Positions 44,801 to 59,800 of a stretch of DNA of 64,000 nucleotides are shown in pieces (position 1 is the stretch's first letter; every line of letters begins with the position of its first letter). The notes beneath the pieces are model-generated. The model did not search any database and was not told the DNA's origin. It worked only from the letters and a program-made list of their open reading frames with translations. The translations under genes and the position numbers were made by a program. The DNA comes from Elgaria multicarinata webbii (lineage: Eukaryota; Chordata; Lepidosauria; Squamata; Anguidae). The stretch lies in NCBI RefSeq assembly GCF_023053635.1, contig NC_086176.1, positions 70,814,536-70,878,535 of the forward strand. The letters run 5' to 3'.

Positions 44801-47800
44801 ATTGACAGTGCTCGAGGGTTGGAATCAATTTAAATAAGGGTTGGAATCAATTTAAATAATTTTGTGAACCGCCCAGAGAGCTTCGGCTATTGGGCGGTAT
44901 AAAAATGTAATAAATAAATAAATAAATAAAAATAAGGGGAAATGCAATGAAAAGGAAAGGCAAGACATGTTAGCACTCCATACCCTCTTCTCTTAAGTTG
45001 ATGGGTGCAGTATTTTTATTATTAAAATGTATAACCCACACTTCATTCGTATTGAGCTGCTTTGCATGTCAGGATAAGCCAACTGAAAATAAGCAAAGGT
45101 GGGTTGGTTGTTCGCTTGATAACCCATAACCCAGCTGGACATCAAGAGGGACTTCCTCCCTGTTAGAGCAGTATGACAATAGAGTCAGTTACCTGGGGTG
45201 GCTAGGTTGTGGGCTCTCCCACACTAGAGGCATTCGGGGGGCAGCTGGACAACCATCTGTCAGGGATGCTTTAGGGTGGATTCCTGCATTGAGCAGGGGG
45301 TTGGAGTTGATGGCCTTATAGGCCCCTTCCAACTCTACTATTCTATGATTCTGTGTTACTCCCAACCGACTATCAGGTGTTCTGAAGCTTGATATGCTTC
45401 AGAACACCTGATAGTCGGTGTTCCCACCGACTATCCCACCCGCTCCCAGCAAGTATCCCATGGGCCTTTGCAGGACAATTTCAGCAGTCTACTCCGATAA
45501 TCAGTGCATTTGCACTCTATTGCAGACTAGAGCTATTTTTGTAGATATTCTTTTTCACTTTGGGGGAGATCTGAGCATATGTAATGTGTTTTTTTCCACC
45601 TTCGTGGTGGTCCATGCAAATTTAATTTTATTATTATTATTAGTTAAACTTTCAGGGAAATTTGTGTAAATCCATTTTAGTGCAGTAACCACACAGCAAC
45701 CTTAAAACAGGCCATGTTTCCTGGACGGTTTGTTAACTACCCCGACCATCCATCCACACCAGGTTCAGATGTCACAACAAGTAACACTGGCAAGGGTAAT
45801 TATGTTTCGGGTCTATTGGACTCCACAATGGCTTTTCAATAAGGGGTTGTCTAACTTGCATAATTGTTGGAGATGTAATACATCTAATGCTTCTTTAACT
45901 CATATGTTTTGGCAAAGCTCAGTACTTGCCCCCTTTTGGGAGGAGGTTATAATAAGGATGAACTTTGTACTGAAACGATCTATAATATGGAATAATGTGC
46001 ATCTCCTCCTAAACTACCTACCGGCTTCTTGGAAGTTAACACATGGTCAGCACAGATGGATCTTCAGAGCCCTTATGAAGATCCAAAAGATTTATAGTAT
46101 CACATTGGAAGGACAAATTCACACCTCCCATAATGCAATGGATCGAGGACCTAATAACATTATCAACTTTTGAACAAGTGTTATATAGATGCAACTTGCA
46201 AGTGGGTAAATATATGGATATCTGGTCTGCTTTTCTTGAACCTCCTTTTTTTGGAACGGTACATAGGATTGAAATGATGGTAATTTTATATAAACAATGT
46301 ATGGGTTCTTCCCCCCCCCCCCCCGTTTTCACAATGTATTTTCTGTCTTGTTTGTTGATATTCACAATAATTTTTTTTTAAAAAATCTGGCATGTGTAGA
46401 GTGGTTAACACTATGATGATGTGAATCAGGTCAGTGTTTCTTGTTTGAAAACATGGAGCTGTTACTTTCATTCCTGGCCTTTTTGCACCTTTAAAGATTT
46501 CTTTACAGTGCTCTCATAATACAGGGGTAGGCAATTTCAGGACGTCCAGGGGCCATTTTCACCACTCCAGATCTCTCTAGCCTATGGGTCATACTCCTTG
46601 CAACTGTGCCATGCTGCAGATTTCTGCAGTGCAGTGGGAGAAGACATAACCAATTTGTGGTGTAACACTGGACTGGTGAAATTTAGCTTGTTTCCAAAAT
46701 AAATTTGCCAGTGCACCAGGTTTGTCATTGGAAAGTGGTGGCAAATTAGCATTTTTTGCCATTGCCATGAATTGCAATGGCAGGGCTGCATGTTGCCTAC
46801 CCGTTTTGTAATTACTGGATTTTGCTTATACATACATACACATATACATGCTTTATTTCATTCGATGTAATGACAAGCTTGTAATTATATTGTTGCCTGG
46901 TCTAAGAATTGGATCTAGGCAAGGTGCATCAGTCTTTCTTGCAAACTACCCCCGGCATGGAACTCCCATAAATGGAATTCCCAACATAGCTTTCTAGTAC
47001 AAAAACAACTGTGGGCAGAGTGGTTGGTTTAGATTAGGGGTGCGGCACTGGAGGGCGATCTGACCCTATGTTCTCACATTGCAGCCTCATCAAAATGCTC
47101 CTCATAGCCATTAGTCCTCTGGCTGCATTTTGTACTAGGAAAAAAAAGATCTTTGGTTTTCCAATCACGAAACTCATCATATGGCACATGTTACATTTCC
47201 CTAGTAGGTTTCTCCCCTTGGGGAAATGCAGCAGTACAATACAGCTGAACAAGGTGAAGAAGAGGTCCCATCCCAGCACATTTCTGCAATATGATTTAGG
47301 AAAGTAGTTTTAGAATGTATTTTTGTTTTCTTTCCTTGACATTACAATTATGTTTACATTTCTGATCTGCCTATTGCAAACTTTTCAGTATTGAATATTA
47401 TCTAAACGACAATGCTGTATTTTTGAGATAGTTGCACTTTAAGATTCTCCCGTCTTTTATGCTTTAGTTTTTAATTGAGAAGTTTAATCCCCAGCATTCT
47501 TATTCTAATGTTGAAATATATAATTTCTTCCTCTACTGAAGTAGAAATATTTTTGCTGTCTTCTCTAATGGCACTTGAAATAATGTACCAGCTTTTTGAA
47601 TTTGAACCACCAACGAAGAAGCCATAAAAGTGTGAAGTGTGTATTTATAAACGCCAGCCTCAAAGGAGGCATATTTATTATTGCCTTTAATATTTTATAT
47701 ATTTATAGGCATGAGGGAGATGGGAAGGAAGGAGGAAGAAGATAAAAAGAATCGGATTCTCTTATATATAAGAAAAAGAAAAAGGATGATGATTTTATAT

Positions 47801-50800
47801 AATGGTGAGGAGAGCAGTTCCCTCCCCTACTTTGGAGATAACTTCAGTTAGAAAGGATTAATAGATTAAATACATACAGCAAAATTACTAATGTGGACAT
47901 CAGAATTGGAGCAAGTCACAATGAAGAACAGAAAGGAAACAATGCAATCTTCACAGACACTGCACAAAATAATAAAGGGCCTTTTTGGAAAACGTTTTAA
48001 GCAGTTGGGGTAGTTGCATTTTATCCTTCCATTTTTTATTGCACTGTACTAGGTGTTTCATTTTGAACTATGGTTTTTAAATTACTGTTGTAGCATGTAA
48101 GCTGCTTTGGGAACACAGTTCTGTTGAAGGCACAGAACCAAAGCAGCAAGGAGAGAGAGAGATCTTTATGTCTGAATCTATTCCTGGGTGAGTCTGTCTG
48201 TTCTTCTACCAAGAGATCTTCACAGTAAGTCCACCCCACCTCTCTCATTCAGTGGCACCAGAGAAGGCACAATTCCCCATCCTGAGGAATGTCACAGAGT
48301 AGACCCTGTCACCTTGGAAAGATCCTTAGATTTTCCACCAGAGGAACCACCACTCAAGGAGGATTTGGTTAAGACCGAAGCATCAATTTTGTAGTGATGG
48401 ACAAATGTTGACAGAGAGGTCCACATTTACTGGGACGTGTCGGTTTGAAGAATGGCAGAGGTAGTCAGCTCATAGGAAAACAGCATTGACTCTTGCAAGC
48501 ATTTGAAAAGCCTTGGACCTACAGACCAGACATAGCATTCCCTGATGCAATTAAAAATGGCCACTGTGGCTTGTCGGAGAGGCAGGCAATCAGCATGTTT
48601 AATGTCTTCAATCTTTTCCAGTATACCCTTAAAATCCTGCTGACATCCAACATGGACCAATGGCACTTTTTAAGATGACAGAAATTAATCAGGAATAATT
48701 TCTAGCTCCAGTGAAATCATGAGATAAGTGCATAGGATCAACTAATCCAGGGGTCGGCAACACAGTAACTGGTAGCACACCTGCACCCACCAAGTTCCCT
48801 AATGTGCCCGCCAGACCCCTTGCCTCCCCCTACATTCCCTACTGCTGCTCAAGTTTTTTCTACTCCTTTCTGTCCACTCGCTTCCCAACATTACTTTCCT
48901 TTTTGTGGCAAACTACACCAACATCCCACTTTCACACAGCCTGGAGGAGTGACGGGCTGCTGTATCCAGACATGCGCACAGGCTTCATTTGGGGGGGGGG
49001 GTGCACACAACTGCTTGTGAAGTGTGGTGACCTGCTGCTTGCTCTGAGAGGGAATAGTAGTAGTAGTAGTAGTGCTGGCTTGGAATAAGTCCTCATCTAA
49101 GTGGAAGTCTCTCAGTCCTTTCCTAACAAATAATACTGCTGTTCTGGCTGAGGTAATAGTTTTTTGACCATATGCACTTAAAGCACATGTGGATAACCAG
49201 TGGCTGCTCTATGTGGTCCATGGAACTCCTGGGTTGCCCTACTCACTTTGCCATCAGCTGAATCACCCATTCAAATATTGAAAGTATTGTAAGATCCTCA
49301 ATCCATTGTATTATAGGAGATGAGGGATGAAATATCAGTCTTTTAGTTGTCAAAGGGGTACAGAGAATCCATTTATGCTGACCTTTTGTTAATTTCCATG
49401 AAGCTGGTAAATAATTTAAAAGAACATATACATCCGTGAATATTAAAGACTGTCCCAGTACAAAATGTATCTGTGTAATAACTTCCTCCCAAAATGAAGC
49501 AACTGGACATTCCCAAAACAACATGTTTAAAAGATGCATTAGCTGTATTGCATCGCCGGCAGTTAGCCAAATTACTTACTTATTCAAGAGGCATTGCAGT
49601 GTCCAATAAACACAAAACATATTTTTTTGCTGAATAAGATACAGCCTAAGACCCATAGACATGACAGGTAGACACCAAAGCAGCAATCCAAAGATTAAGT
49701 ATTTTGTGGTGGTGTCTAAAGCTGTTCCTCAAATTCCCAAATGTGCTCACAGTCCCAAAAGATTGGGGACCCCTCGTTAGAGCATCTCCCAGCGATCTTA
49801 AAGGTAGGTCCACTTAACAGGCTTGACAACTAAGAATAGAATTATTATTATTATTATTATTATTGTTGTTGTTGTTGTTGTTGTTGTTGTGACAGGGGGC
49901 GGGGGAATGAGAAAGGTTTATTTTCTGAAAAAAGGTGCTTCACAGGAGATGCCTAGACCTCCCAGGATCTTGTCTAAGGCAGCCACCTGTCTTTCATGGA
50001 AGTCAGGGTACAAACTCAAGGAGGATCAGATTTCTTTCCCTTGTACCACCATTTGGATGCCTTCTACATGATCTTAAATTATATGGTGAGAGGTGTTAAG
50101 GGGGACTAGTGGTTAGCTTTAACCAAGCACCCTCCACCTGGAAAATGGGATCCGGTCCTAATAGAGCAGTGGGCGTCATGGTTCTTGAGATCAATCAGGT
50201 CTGAGAACCACAGTCTCCTTGCCCTGTAAAGAGCTATGTGAATTGCTTCTGCTTTACCTGCTCTATTTCCAAAGGCCTTAATTTATTATTTATTTATTTA
50301 AAACATTTGTATCCCACCCTATATCACTAGGATCTCAGGGCGACATACAGATAAAATCATACAATATAAAACAATAAATATACTCATCTAAAAACAAATC
50401 AATCAAGTTAAAACCAATATATAATTTAAAAGCAGTAAAAACAATTAAAACAGTTAAAACAATGTGCAAGCCTGGTGAATTTAACCATTAAAGGCTTTGT
50501 TAAATAGAGTCAGTGTTGGCGCCAGTCGGGCCTCCCAGGGGAGGGCATTCCACAGTCGGGGTGCCACAACAGAGAAAGCCCTCTCCCATGTCCCATCACA
50601 GCATATGTGTTGCACTGGTGGGATGTGGAGCAGGGCTCCCCCAACAGATCTCAAGTCTCAGACAGGCATATGTAGGGAAAGGCGCTCCCTCAAGTACCGA
50701 GGTCCCAAGATAAAGGTGTAAATGGAGGAACCTGTGTGGAGCAGATCTGTTGGCCATGATAGCAAGAAGGCTTCTTTATGTTTCTCCCCAGGGTGAAAAA

Positions 50801-53800
50801 GCAGCTTGGGAAGGAGCTAGTTTGGTTTTGTTGGAGAACCATAGCCCTCTCCTTGCAGACCAAGAACCCACATCTATAATAGGCTCTTGCAGCTCCAAAT
50901 AGTGATTTCTAGCTTGGCTCTGTAGGTGTTGCCTAATGACAACATCTCACAAATGTTGTGAGGGGGATTTCTAAAATTTATCATTTTATCAAAATGCATG
51001 AAGTGTGGTCAATTACTAGTGGAGGGCTTAACCTACGTCCATCTCCTTATTTTCTCCAACTTTATTGTATGCCTTAATTAGGACAGGCACTGAGGTGTTG
51101 CTTCCCTCTCCCCTTTAATATGTAGTCCACATACTGTAAAGCATTTTGCACTGACTTGCATTAAATCGCAGCACAGCCTCATGTGGTCAGCTTTCTCCCT
51201 GTTACATTGACCAGCGAGCCCCTTGCTTCAGGCCATGAGGCCACCGTTAGCCAAGACATCTCTTTTTACAGTAGTTAAACTGAAGAATCTTCCAAGAACT
51301 CCCCACTTCCCCACCCCAATCTTCAAAAAAACCAGCCTTGTTTGATTTCAGAGGATCTGGGCTTTCATTAAAAAGAATAAAAACATTTTAACCCTTTTAA
51401 ATTGTGGAAATAAACTTGAAGGGGACATTGAGGGACAGCCACAGAGGCTAGAAAAGCAGATGAAAATCCTCATCTTTCTAGTGAATGTGTTAATTATCCT
51501 ATGTTAATTATCCCACATCCTATGTTAAAAAGGTTTAAAGGACTGCATCTTTTGTTACCACTTAGGAAGAAAGTAGAGGTCTCAAATCTAACAAATATTT
51601 ATTTTTTTAAGTCTACCTGGAGCATAAGAAACCGCAAATACTTCTTTCCCAAATGATGGATGTTGGATTTCTCTCACAAATTCTCCAGTTTCAGGTTTAA
51701 AACACTGAATCCGACCATTCTCTCTGTCCGCTACACACAGTTGACCAAAATCAGTTACGAGCGTTAAGCTGTGAGGGATGCTGAACTGGCCAGGTTTAGC
51801 TTGACCAACAGAAGTCTCTGAAACAGAAAATATCCAATTAAAGCTACAAATCTAAGCTCACAATCTGTAGGCAGAAATACTGATACTTCAAACTAAAACC
51901 ACAAAAAAATGTACATAGAAAGTTAACTGGTTTGCACAATCGCCATAGGTTAAATGAGCCAGAGTGGCATGTTTAAGTCGCTGCGCATGCAAAGTACTAT
52001 ATGTCTAATCACCTGCTGGGGCAGGGCTTCTTGTGTTGTCTGAACCCAAGCAGCACAGCTTGTTGGATGGGGAAACACCTCTAAAAATGCTAAACACTTA
52101 TGTCAGGATGCTGATAGAGCCTTCCTCCTCTAAGGGGGAACCATAGCTAATCATTTCTCACTGGCATAAGAGTCTTACGTAAATGGCTCATAATGAGCCT
52201 GCTGTGAATTTCAAAATGACTGAAACTTTAAAATAGACTTGAAAAATTCAAGGCTCATTTTCTTGTGTCATATGCATGGGTTTTGTTTTTTTTTAAAAAA
52301 AATCAGGTACAACTTTGAAAAAAGAAGCCACAGGTATGTAACACATGAGCGAAGTATTTATTGGTCTAAAGTACTGATATCCTAAATTCTATTTGAACGT
52401 TGTTTCCCCCTCCAAAAAGCCCTGCAGCCTGGATTCAAACAACATAGCCAACTCTGGCAACCCCTCCCCGCCCCCCCCCCGCCCCCCCGGTATGTGTGAA
52501 CATTAAATGGCCCATTGTCTTCTGTTCAACCACAGCAGATTTCAACTATGCATTGACAACACTAACTGCCCTATTCACATTTTCAAGATTCAACAAATGA
52601 ATTTCAATTCAACAAAACCTTGTAGGAGGAGGACCTCGGCATTCTTACTAAAAATTCCAGCGTGTCTACTCAACAAAACCAGCACATACACAGTCCGTAC
52701 ATATTTCCACTATCTGTATACTTCTAAGTGAGTTCAGAAGCCTTTTTCTGGGCTGTATAATTTTAGTGTATCCATACCAAAATAAGCACACTACCTCCAT
52801 AAAGTCCCCATGACATGGGAATGTGCTATATGGAAGGACTTTTTTTTAATGGGAAACATTCAATTATATGAGTCATCACTTGCAGTCTAAAGTGGTAAAG
52901 CGCAGCCTTTCCACCTGAGTGAAAACTGGGCCTTAAACCCACAGGGATTTAGGTCTAATTGATTTCAGTGGGACTTAGGGGCACTAAACTTCAAGACTGC
53001 ATCTTGGATGTGCACCATAAGCCATTCAAAGAAAAAGAGGGTTATACCAACTGAATCAGCAGCTTTCTAATTAGTACCTTCTCCCCACTGCATGATGAAC
53101 ATTCCATTTGGAGAGAACTGAACAATACGACTATTGCAGTAACCATCGGACACATAAATATTGCCAGTAACTGGATCAACCGCTGCATCTGTTGGTTGGC
53201 AGAAGTGGTTTTTGTCGCTTCCAGGTTCCAAAGCCCTCCCTAAAGTCAGTAATGGAGATTCCATTCTATGCGGTGCCAGTTTGAATACCTATCAGTGTAA
53301 AAGTAGGAAATGTTTCAAGTTATTTAATTGTATTTTATAGCTAGACTAATACATAAAGCTATAGCTTACAGAAAACAGCACATGCCTGCCTCTAAAAATA
53401 TTTCTTCACAGATCAACACAGGAGCCCAATAAAGGAATTCATCATCAAGCATGTAACAGCAATTCAGTACCGCTTCTGAATGAAATGTTAATTTATGTTA
53501 TGCTAAATGGAGCAGTTGAACACTTGACAAATATCCCACTACCCCCTTCTCACAAAAAAATGATTCTGTCAAGTTATTAACAAGAAGAGGCAGAAGCTAG
53601 TTCAATTCAGAGTTGCACAGTTAGTACAGTACTTCTCGAAGACAGTCATACATACCTGATGAAGAGCTACATCAGTCACCCAGTAGTTACCATGATTATC
53701 TATACTCAAGCCATGCGGTAAATAAAACCTGAGAACAAAATAAAGGAAAGCTACATTTAGGAGGAGGAAAACAATGCAGCATAATGTGTTCTGTTTAGTC

Positions 53801-56800
53801 ACCGTACTGACACCTAGATAGTTGTTTTTATTATTTCAAGAGAAATGTTTTGCTTATCTAAATTTACTAGAAACTCATATCCTTGCTTCTTTTCTCAGTT
53901 TATTCTTCTGAATAACAGGTTGCATTTGGTGCTGCTACGTGTATTACACAGAAGATACGACACAATTTAGGCTAAGACATCACAACGGCTAAAATACAAT
54001 TGAATGCATTGTTTTCAGTGTATCATGGAAAGAACTTTAGTTAATTGTTTCTATATTTGCCCAAGAAAGTATACAAACTCAGGGTCAAACCAATTACGCA
54101 TATGTTTGCTAAACGTGCGCTCACTGGTCTGGCTATAAAGCAAGGGTTGGCTGGGTTCCAGTTTTATCACTAAATGGTGTCTGTGGGAGATGGAGAAAAC
54201 CCCTATCACCCTCCCCATGCTACTTCCACTGCCTTACCTCCTGTGGTCCATGGCTTCATCCTGCCTCCTTCCACCAAACTTATCCCAATACCAGAAGTGA
54301 GTCAACTGGGGGAAAATGTCTTCAAGCTGTAGAGCATGGGGAGGTAGGGTAAAGGGCAGGTTTCAGTCCCATCCACCCCATGCTCCATTGAGTGATAGAA
54401 GTACCACCCCCAATTCCCAATTTATAGCCAAACTAAATGCATATTTAGCAAACACATGTGTGTCTTGATTGGCCCTCAATCTCTACTTTCCCCCTTTGGG
54501 TGGTAGCTGTCTCCCAGGATATTCAATCCTGCCTATCCTACTTCTCTAAGAGGAAATCACATTCCATATTTGGGTCCTTATGTCTCTTGAGAGGGGGAGA
54601 ACATTCTTTTTCCAACTTGAGTTTTGTTCATTTGTTTTGGTAAACAGCAAACAGAGACAGGAACAAGCATCAATTGTTTCCAGACACTGGCAAAATTTAA
54701 TAAAGCTTGACAAAAGTAGGTATTTATAATGTAACATGAAATGCAAAACTTATCCATCTCAACACAGGTATATAGAAGGACTTAAAAATGAAAAACACTT
54801 ACAGATTTCTTCCTGTGGACTGAAGAATGGCTGAATTACTAGGATCAAGTACAAGAATAGTGTTTTCTTTAATAGGTCCAAGCCCTTTTTGTTGATAAAC
54901 ATAATTACTGTCAAATGAGCTGAAGAAAATAAATAAATTTATCAGTATAGAAGGTAATCAAGGTTAGAACTTTCAGTGCCCAGTAAATACACAAACTAGC
55001 CGTAGAAGAAGCCTGAGCTTTTCAAGAATATGCTAAACAATTCAACTGGTATTTCAGCTCAAAGTACTAGATTAAGGTCATGCTGGAGCTGTGCTGGCAT
55101 AGCTGTAGATTTTCCTCACCTTAAGCACTTAAAACTTACTTTTTAAGTGCTAGCACAGCCAACATTTAGATTAGGTCAGCACCACCTGTTGTACAGAATA
55201 TGTGTGGGCATTCTTGCACACAGTTGGGGTCACAGATCTGTGAATAGGGCCACCACTAGTACACTAGAAGAACAGGCATGTCAGACTTCTTTCTAAAGTC
55301 ATGCACAAAGAAACACCATTGGAACAAAGCAACAATTTGTCTTCCCAAATCAGGTTGAAATGAAAGGATACAGTAGCAATTATCCCAAAAATCCAATGTT
55401 GATTAAAGAAGGATCTCTTTTCAGAGGGCATCCAACTTGTACAGGCCTCAGATAGTGCAAGAAGGAAGTCTCCATGTGGTTCAGACTCAAGAGTTTCTAG
55501 GCCCTGCAATGGTCGTCCCACCCACAGTTTTGAGAACCATCCAATTAGGTGTCTAATTCAAAATTAAAGTAATGGTCACTTTATGCATGGTACAAATGGT
55601 TTCAATGTTGCTTCAAACCACTACTGCATGATGGGGTGTGAACCTCTGTTTTCCATAGAGATCAATACTAGCACCAGTAGTTACCAAGTATCACTAGCAG
55701 AGATACCTTCACCACAAAGCTAATCCATGTTTTATGTTGATAACAACTGCTAACCATTTTAGCAGTTGCTAACATCACCAGAGTTGCGGATAGAGGGAGA
55801 AGCAAGGAAATAACGACACAGACACCAGAGCACGGGGTAAAACTTGGGTAACTCACCCTTCCCATGATCTGCATGTGAATGTATGGGAATCCAACAACCT
55901 ATCTCCAGGCAACTAGGCTGCATCAAAGGGCGAGCTACTTGGCCAAGCCAGGAGTTGAGATAAATCGTGGCTCCTTTCTTAAGCTACACGTGTGTGCTCG
56001 GGGGAGACCTCCATGTGTTGCTCCCGCCTGGAACCACTTAACCCCAAGTAAGTGAGACGGTGAGGTTCCCAAAGGCAGGCCATATCCTGGGTCAAGAGCC
56101 CCGCAGCTCCTGATGACCAGGCCTCCGAACCTGCCAATCACCATGAAAGGTGCCCGACGCGTGCTCACCAAGCTCACCTGAAATCCAAGATTCTTGTACA
56201 GACCTGCCAACAAATTAACCTATTTACCCATCCTCAACTAAGTAAAACAGAATGGAGTAGGTGAAAAACCTGTACACCACACCCAATATGTGGCAGGTAA
56301 AATTCCTACTCAGCCCTCCCTCCAAAGGGAGCGACCAGCTAATCTCATACTAGATAAAGGGTGGGAGGGCGGGGCCAGCAAATGAAAGAAGCCGAGGAGT
56401 GCGTGGGGCTTGCCTTTATAGGCAAGCCCCACCCACCCACGCCTGGCCTTACGTGCCAGGCATGTACGTCATCATTTCCTCCTCTCCCCACCCGCAACTT
56501 CCTGCCCCCGCCCTAGCTGTGCTGGCAGAGGGAACAGGCTTTTTCAGTGGCCACCACTCCACTTAATGACATACATGAAGTGGCCTTCAGACTTGCAACA
56601 TTATTTAGGCCTTAGTAAATCAATACCCATAACAAAAAATGAGACAGTTTAGCACTTCTTCCATTAGAACCAATAATGTTCACTGCTTCAAAAATCGCTT
56701 GCAATATGAAGTGTTATTATGAAAAGTCTGAAATGAATAATACCACTTTTAAAGGAACAGCTCCTTGCCAAAAAAATTTTAAAATGTAGTTATCTTGTTT

Positions 56801-59800
56801 AATTTATTTGACTATCCACTGTGGTTTCAAACAAATAGCAGCCTAATCAGCATATCCTTGCTTACTGTTAAAGTCCTAAAAACCAATGTTATTTGAGTGC
56901 CCAGAGGGGCACATTGTTATTGCTGAAAATGAAATTGAATTTACTGTCTAGTGTGCTTTGCAAATCAAGCACTAGCATAACTAGACATAAAATCTTATAG
57001 AACACTCTGTTCTCCACCTTCAGTGGTCTTGTGCAGAAGCACAAAGACCAAAGGTTAATAACACTCTTCTAGACATGAAAATAGTACCCACAATGCTGGC
57101 CAAGGAATTACTAATTGTATGTTGTCTAAGGCCGTTTCTACACCTGCCTTCCCCCCCCCCCCCCCCGGGGATCATCCTGAGATCATCCCTGTCCATCCAA
57201 ATGACACACAGAGGATCCCGGGAGCAGGCAGGAATGATCCCTCCATTTGCCTGGGATCATCTTTAGGTGTAGAAAGGGCCCAAGTTGATGAGGAACAGCA
57301 CAGGCCAAAGACAGGCCATAGAAATCATTAGGAGATTGGTGTGTGCCTCTCCCTCCAGTTCCACCTCAAGCGTCTTTAGATAATTCCGAACACACAATCT
57401 GCTAAAGGACTGGCTGGTTATTTCAACCAATATGTCAAAGGAAGCCCCGCCATGCTCACCTCTTACTGCTACCCTTGGTTCCCATCCCACATTGCTGCGG
57501 TGACTGAAAAAGAATCCTATCACACTGATCCTCTATAAATCCTTAGGGGTACAGAACCCCCTCAGAAACTAGGCCTGGCAACCTATGCCCTGAAGGCTTC
57601 CTGTACCACAATCCTTTCACCTCTAAACATCCTCTCCCATTCTGAAAAAAGTCTACAGTCCCTCCATCCTATGTGATCTTTTGCCCTAGCTCAGTTTTCT
57701 CCTTTATTCAACTTTATGTCTTGTCCAAACAGGTGCCTTTCAAATTCCCGAAGGAAACAGGACAAAGCAGACGCTGAGAAGAAAAGCAGGAAGTCTCCAT
57801 GCACCATCCTGCACTCTCATCTTTCTACCTATAATATATAGCTTCTAACATATGCTTTCTCTACAGTGTCCCCTTCTCATTGAATGGATTTATAGTCCAC
57901 CTTTTAAGAAGATAGAACTATGGGGCCTTGGATTAGGGCCTATTCAGCAGAAGCCCCGAGATTATGCAACATGTTGCCTGGTGGGAACCAATTCTGAAAA
58001 TGTTTAGGATGATGTCAGTGGATGTCTTGGTTGTAAAGTTTTATGGGATTGTTTTCATGAGGTTTTCTGATGTTTATAGAAACCCTGAATTTGGGATATC
58101 AATTCATTAGACCAATAAATACATTGATTGCATGTTACATATCTATGATTTCTTCATCAAAGCTGTACTTGATTATTTTTAAACATGCAGATGAGACAAG
58201 AAAATGAGCTTTGAATTTCTCTATTCTATTTTGAGCTGAGAACTGAAGTATCAATATTTCTGAAATTCGCAGCAGGCTCATTGTGAGCCGTTTACATAAG
58301 ACATTCATACTGTTATTCCAATGAGAAATTATTAGCTGTGGTTCCCCCTTAGTGCACGAAGCCTTTATAAGCATCCCGACGTAAGTGCTTAGCATTGATT
58401 GAAACACCGTGTTAACTGATTATGTGCATGAAAGTAAATAGCATTTAATATAATTACATGTAAAATTGTAATTCAATTCTCATCCAAAATGTGGAAGCCA
58501 TACAATTCTTCTGCATGTTTATTTATTTAACTGGCTTCTAAGTGCATATAAACATTGATTTTTGTTTTAAATAGAAGGCCTTCTTTATAACATTAGATGA
58601 GTCTAGGAACAAAATTATTAACCCTGTACATTACCACAATAAAAGAATAGGCCATGCATGAAATATTTATACTATAGCTTTCAATTAAGAAAAGTGGTAG
58701 ACCACTCAACTGGTTGTACTTCATTGATTAGAGCATTGATTTCTTTATTAAAATTATTTGCAAATGAAAACTGTAGTACGTTGTAATTAGAAATATCCAT
58801 CATGCACTAGTAGCAGTCTCTAGGATTATTCTCCCTCAAATATCTGGAACCTGAGTACTAGAACACAACACAGGATACTTAACTGCTGCAAATTTAAAGC
58901 ATAAAGGGAGTAAAGTGCTGCAATATTAATTTCTCAAATGAATGCTCTATTCAAACAAAGCAACAATCTGCAGTATGGCAGCTTCCTAGAAATGCAGCTG
59001 CATCTACCAGGATAGAGAAACGAGTAGGCAGAAGCAGACAGAAACTGTGGTAATTCGTGTGGTAATTAGCAAATGATAATTAGCTTATTTTCTTTGCTGG
59101 GCATTGTATTCAAATAAATACAATCCATAAGTATTAACCCATGACAGCTATTTCACCCTATTCCTTATTATGTTTTTTCATCCCAATAACCATTCCCATT
59201 TTACCATTGCTTTATAATGAAATGAGGCCTGAGAGTGAAAACAAGAGCTACTTCTGTTCATATTGGGTTTGATCGAGAAATAGCCTGAGCTAGCTTAAGT
59301 CCCATTGATTTCAATGGGTCTACTCTAAATATGACTAAGCCTGGATCCACCCTTTTGTATTCAGTAGTTTGTATCCAATGTTAGTCTAACTTAAGTCCCA
59401 CTGATTTAAATGGTTCTACTCTTAAGTAAGACAAACATTGAATGCAACCAAGTAAGGGGAGATCTAATTAAAAAGTGTTTATATTTTTTGTGAGAAAAGC
59501 TAATAGTGGAGGGGGAACGCCATATACATAGATTATTTCCAAGATAGATGGCAAGAATGTAAATATAATGTCCAGCAGACTGCAGGTGTTGAGTCATGTT
59601 CCAGAGGCATCTGCACACCTGCCTGAGTTAGCTGGCAAGAGTCCCTTGGAGCTGCTTGCTCCTCAACACAGAGGGAAAAGACCCTGCAAAGCAGCATGCA
59701 CACCCACAGGTAGAGGAGTTCATGCAGCCCTTATGCCATACTCCCACTGCTTTGCAGATCTGGAGAAGTACATATGATGGATACCCACAGCTCCAGATCT

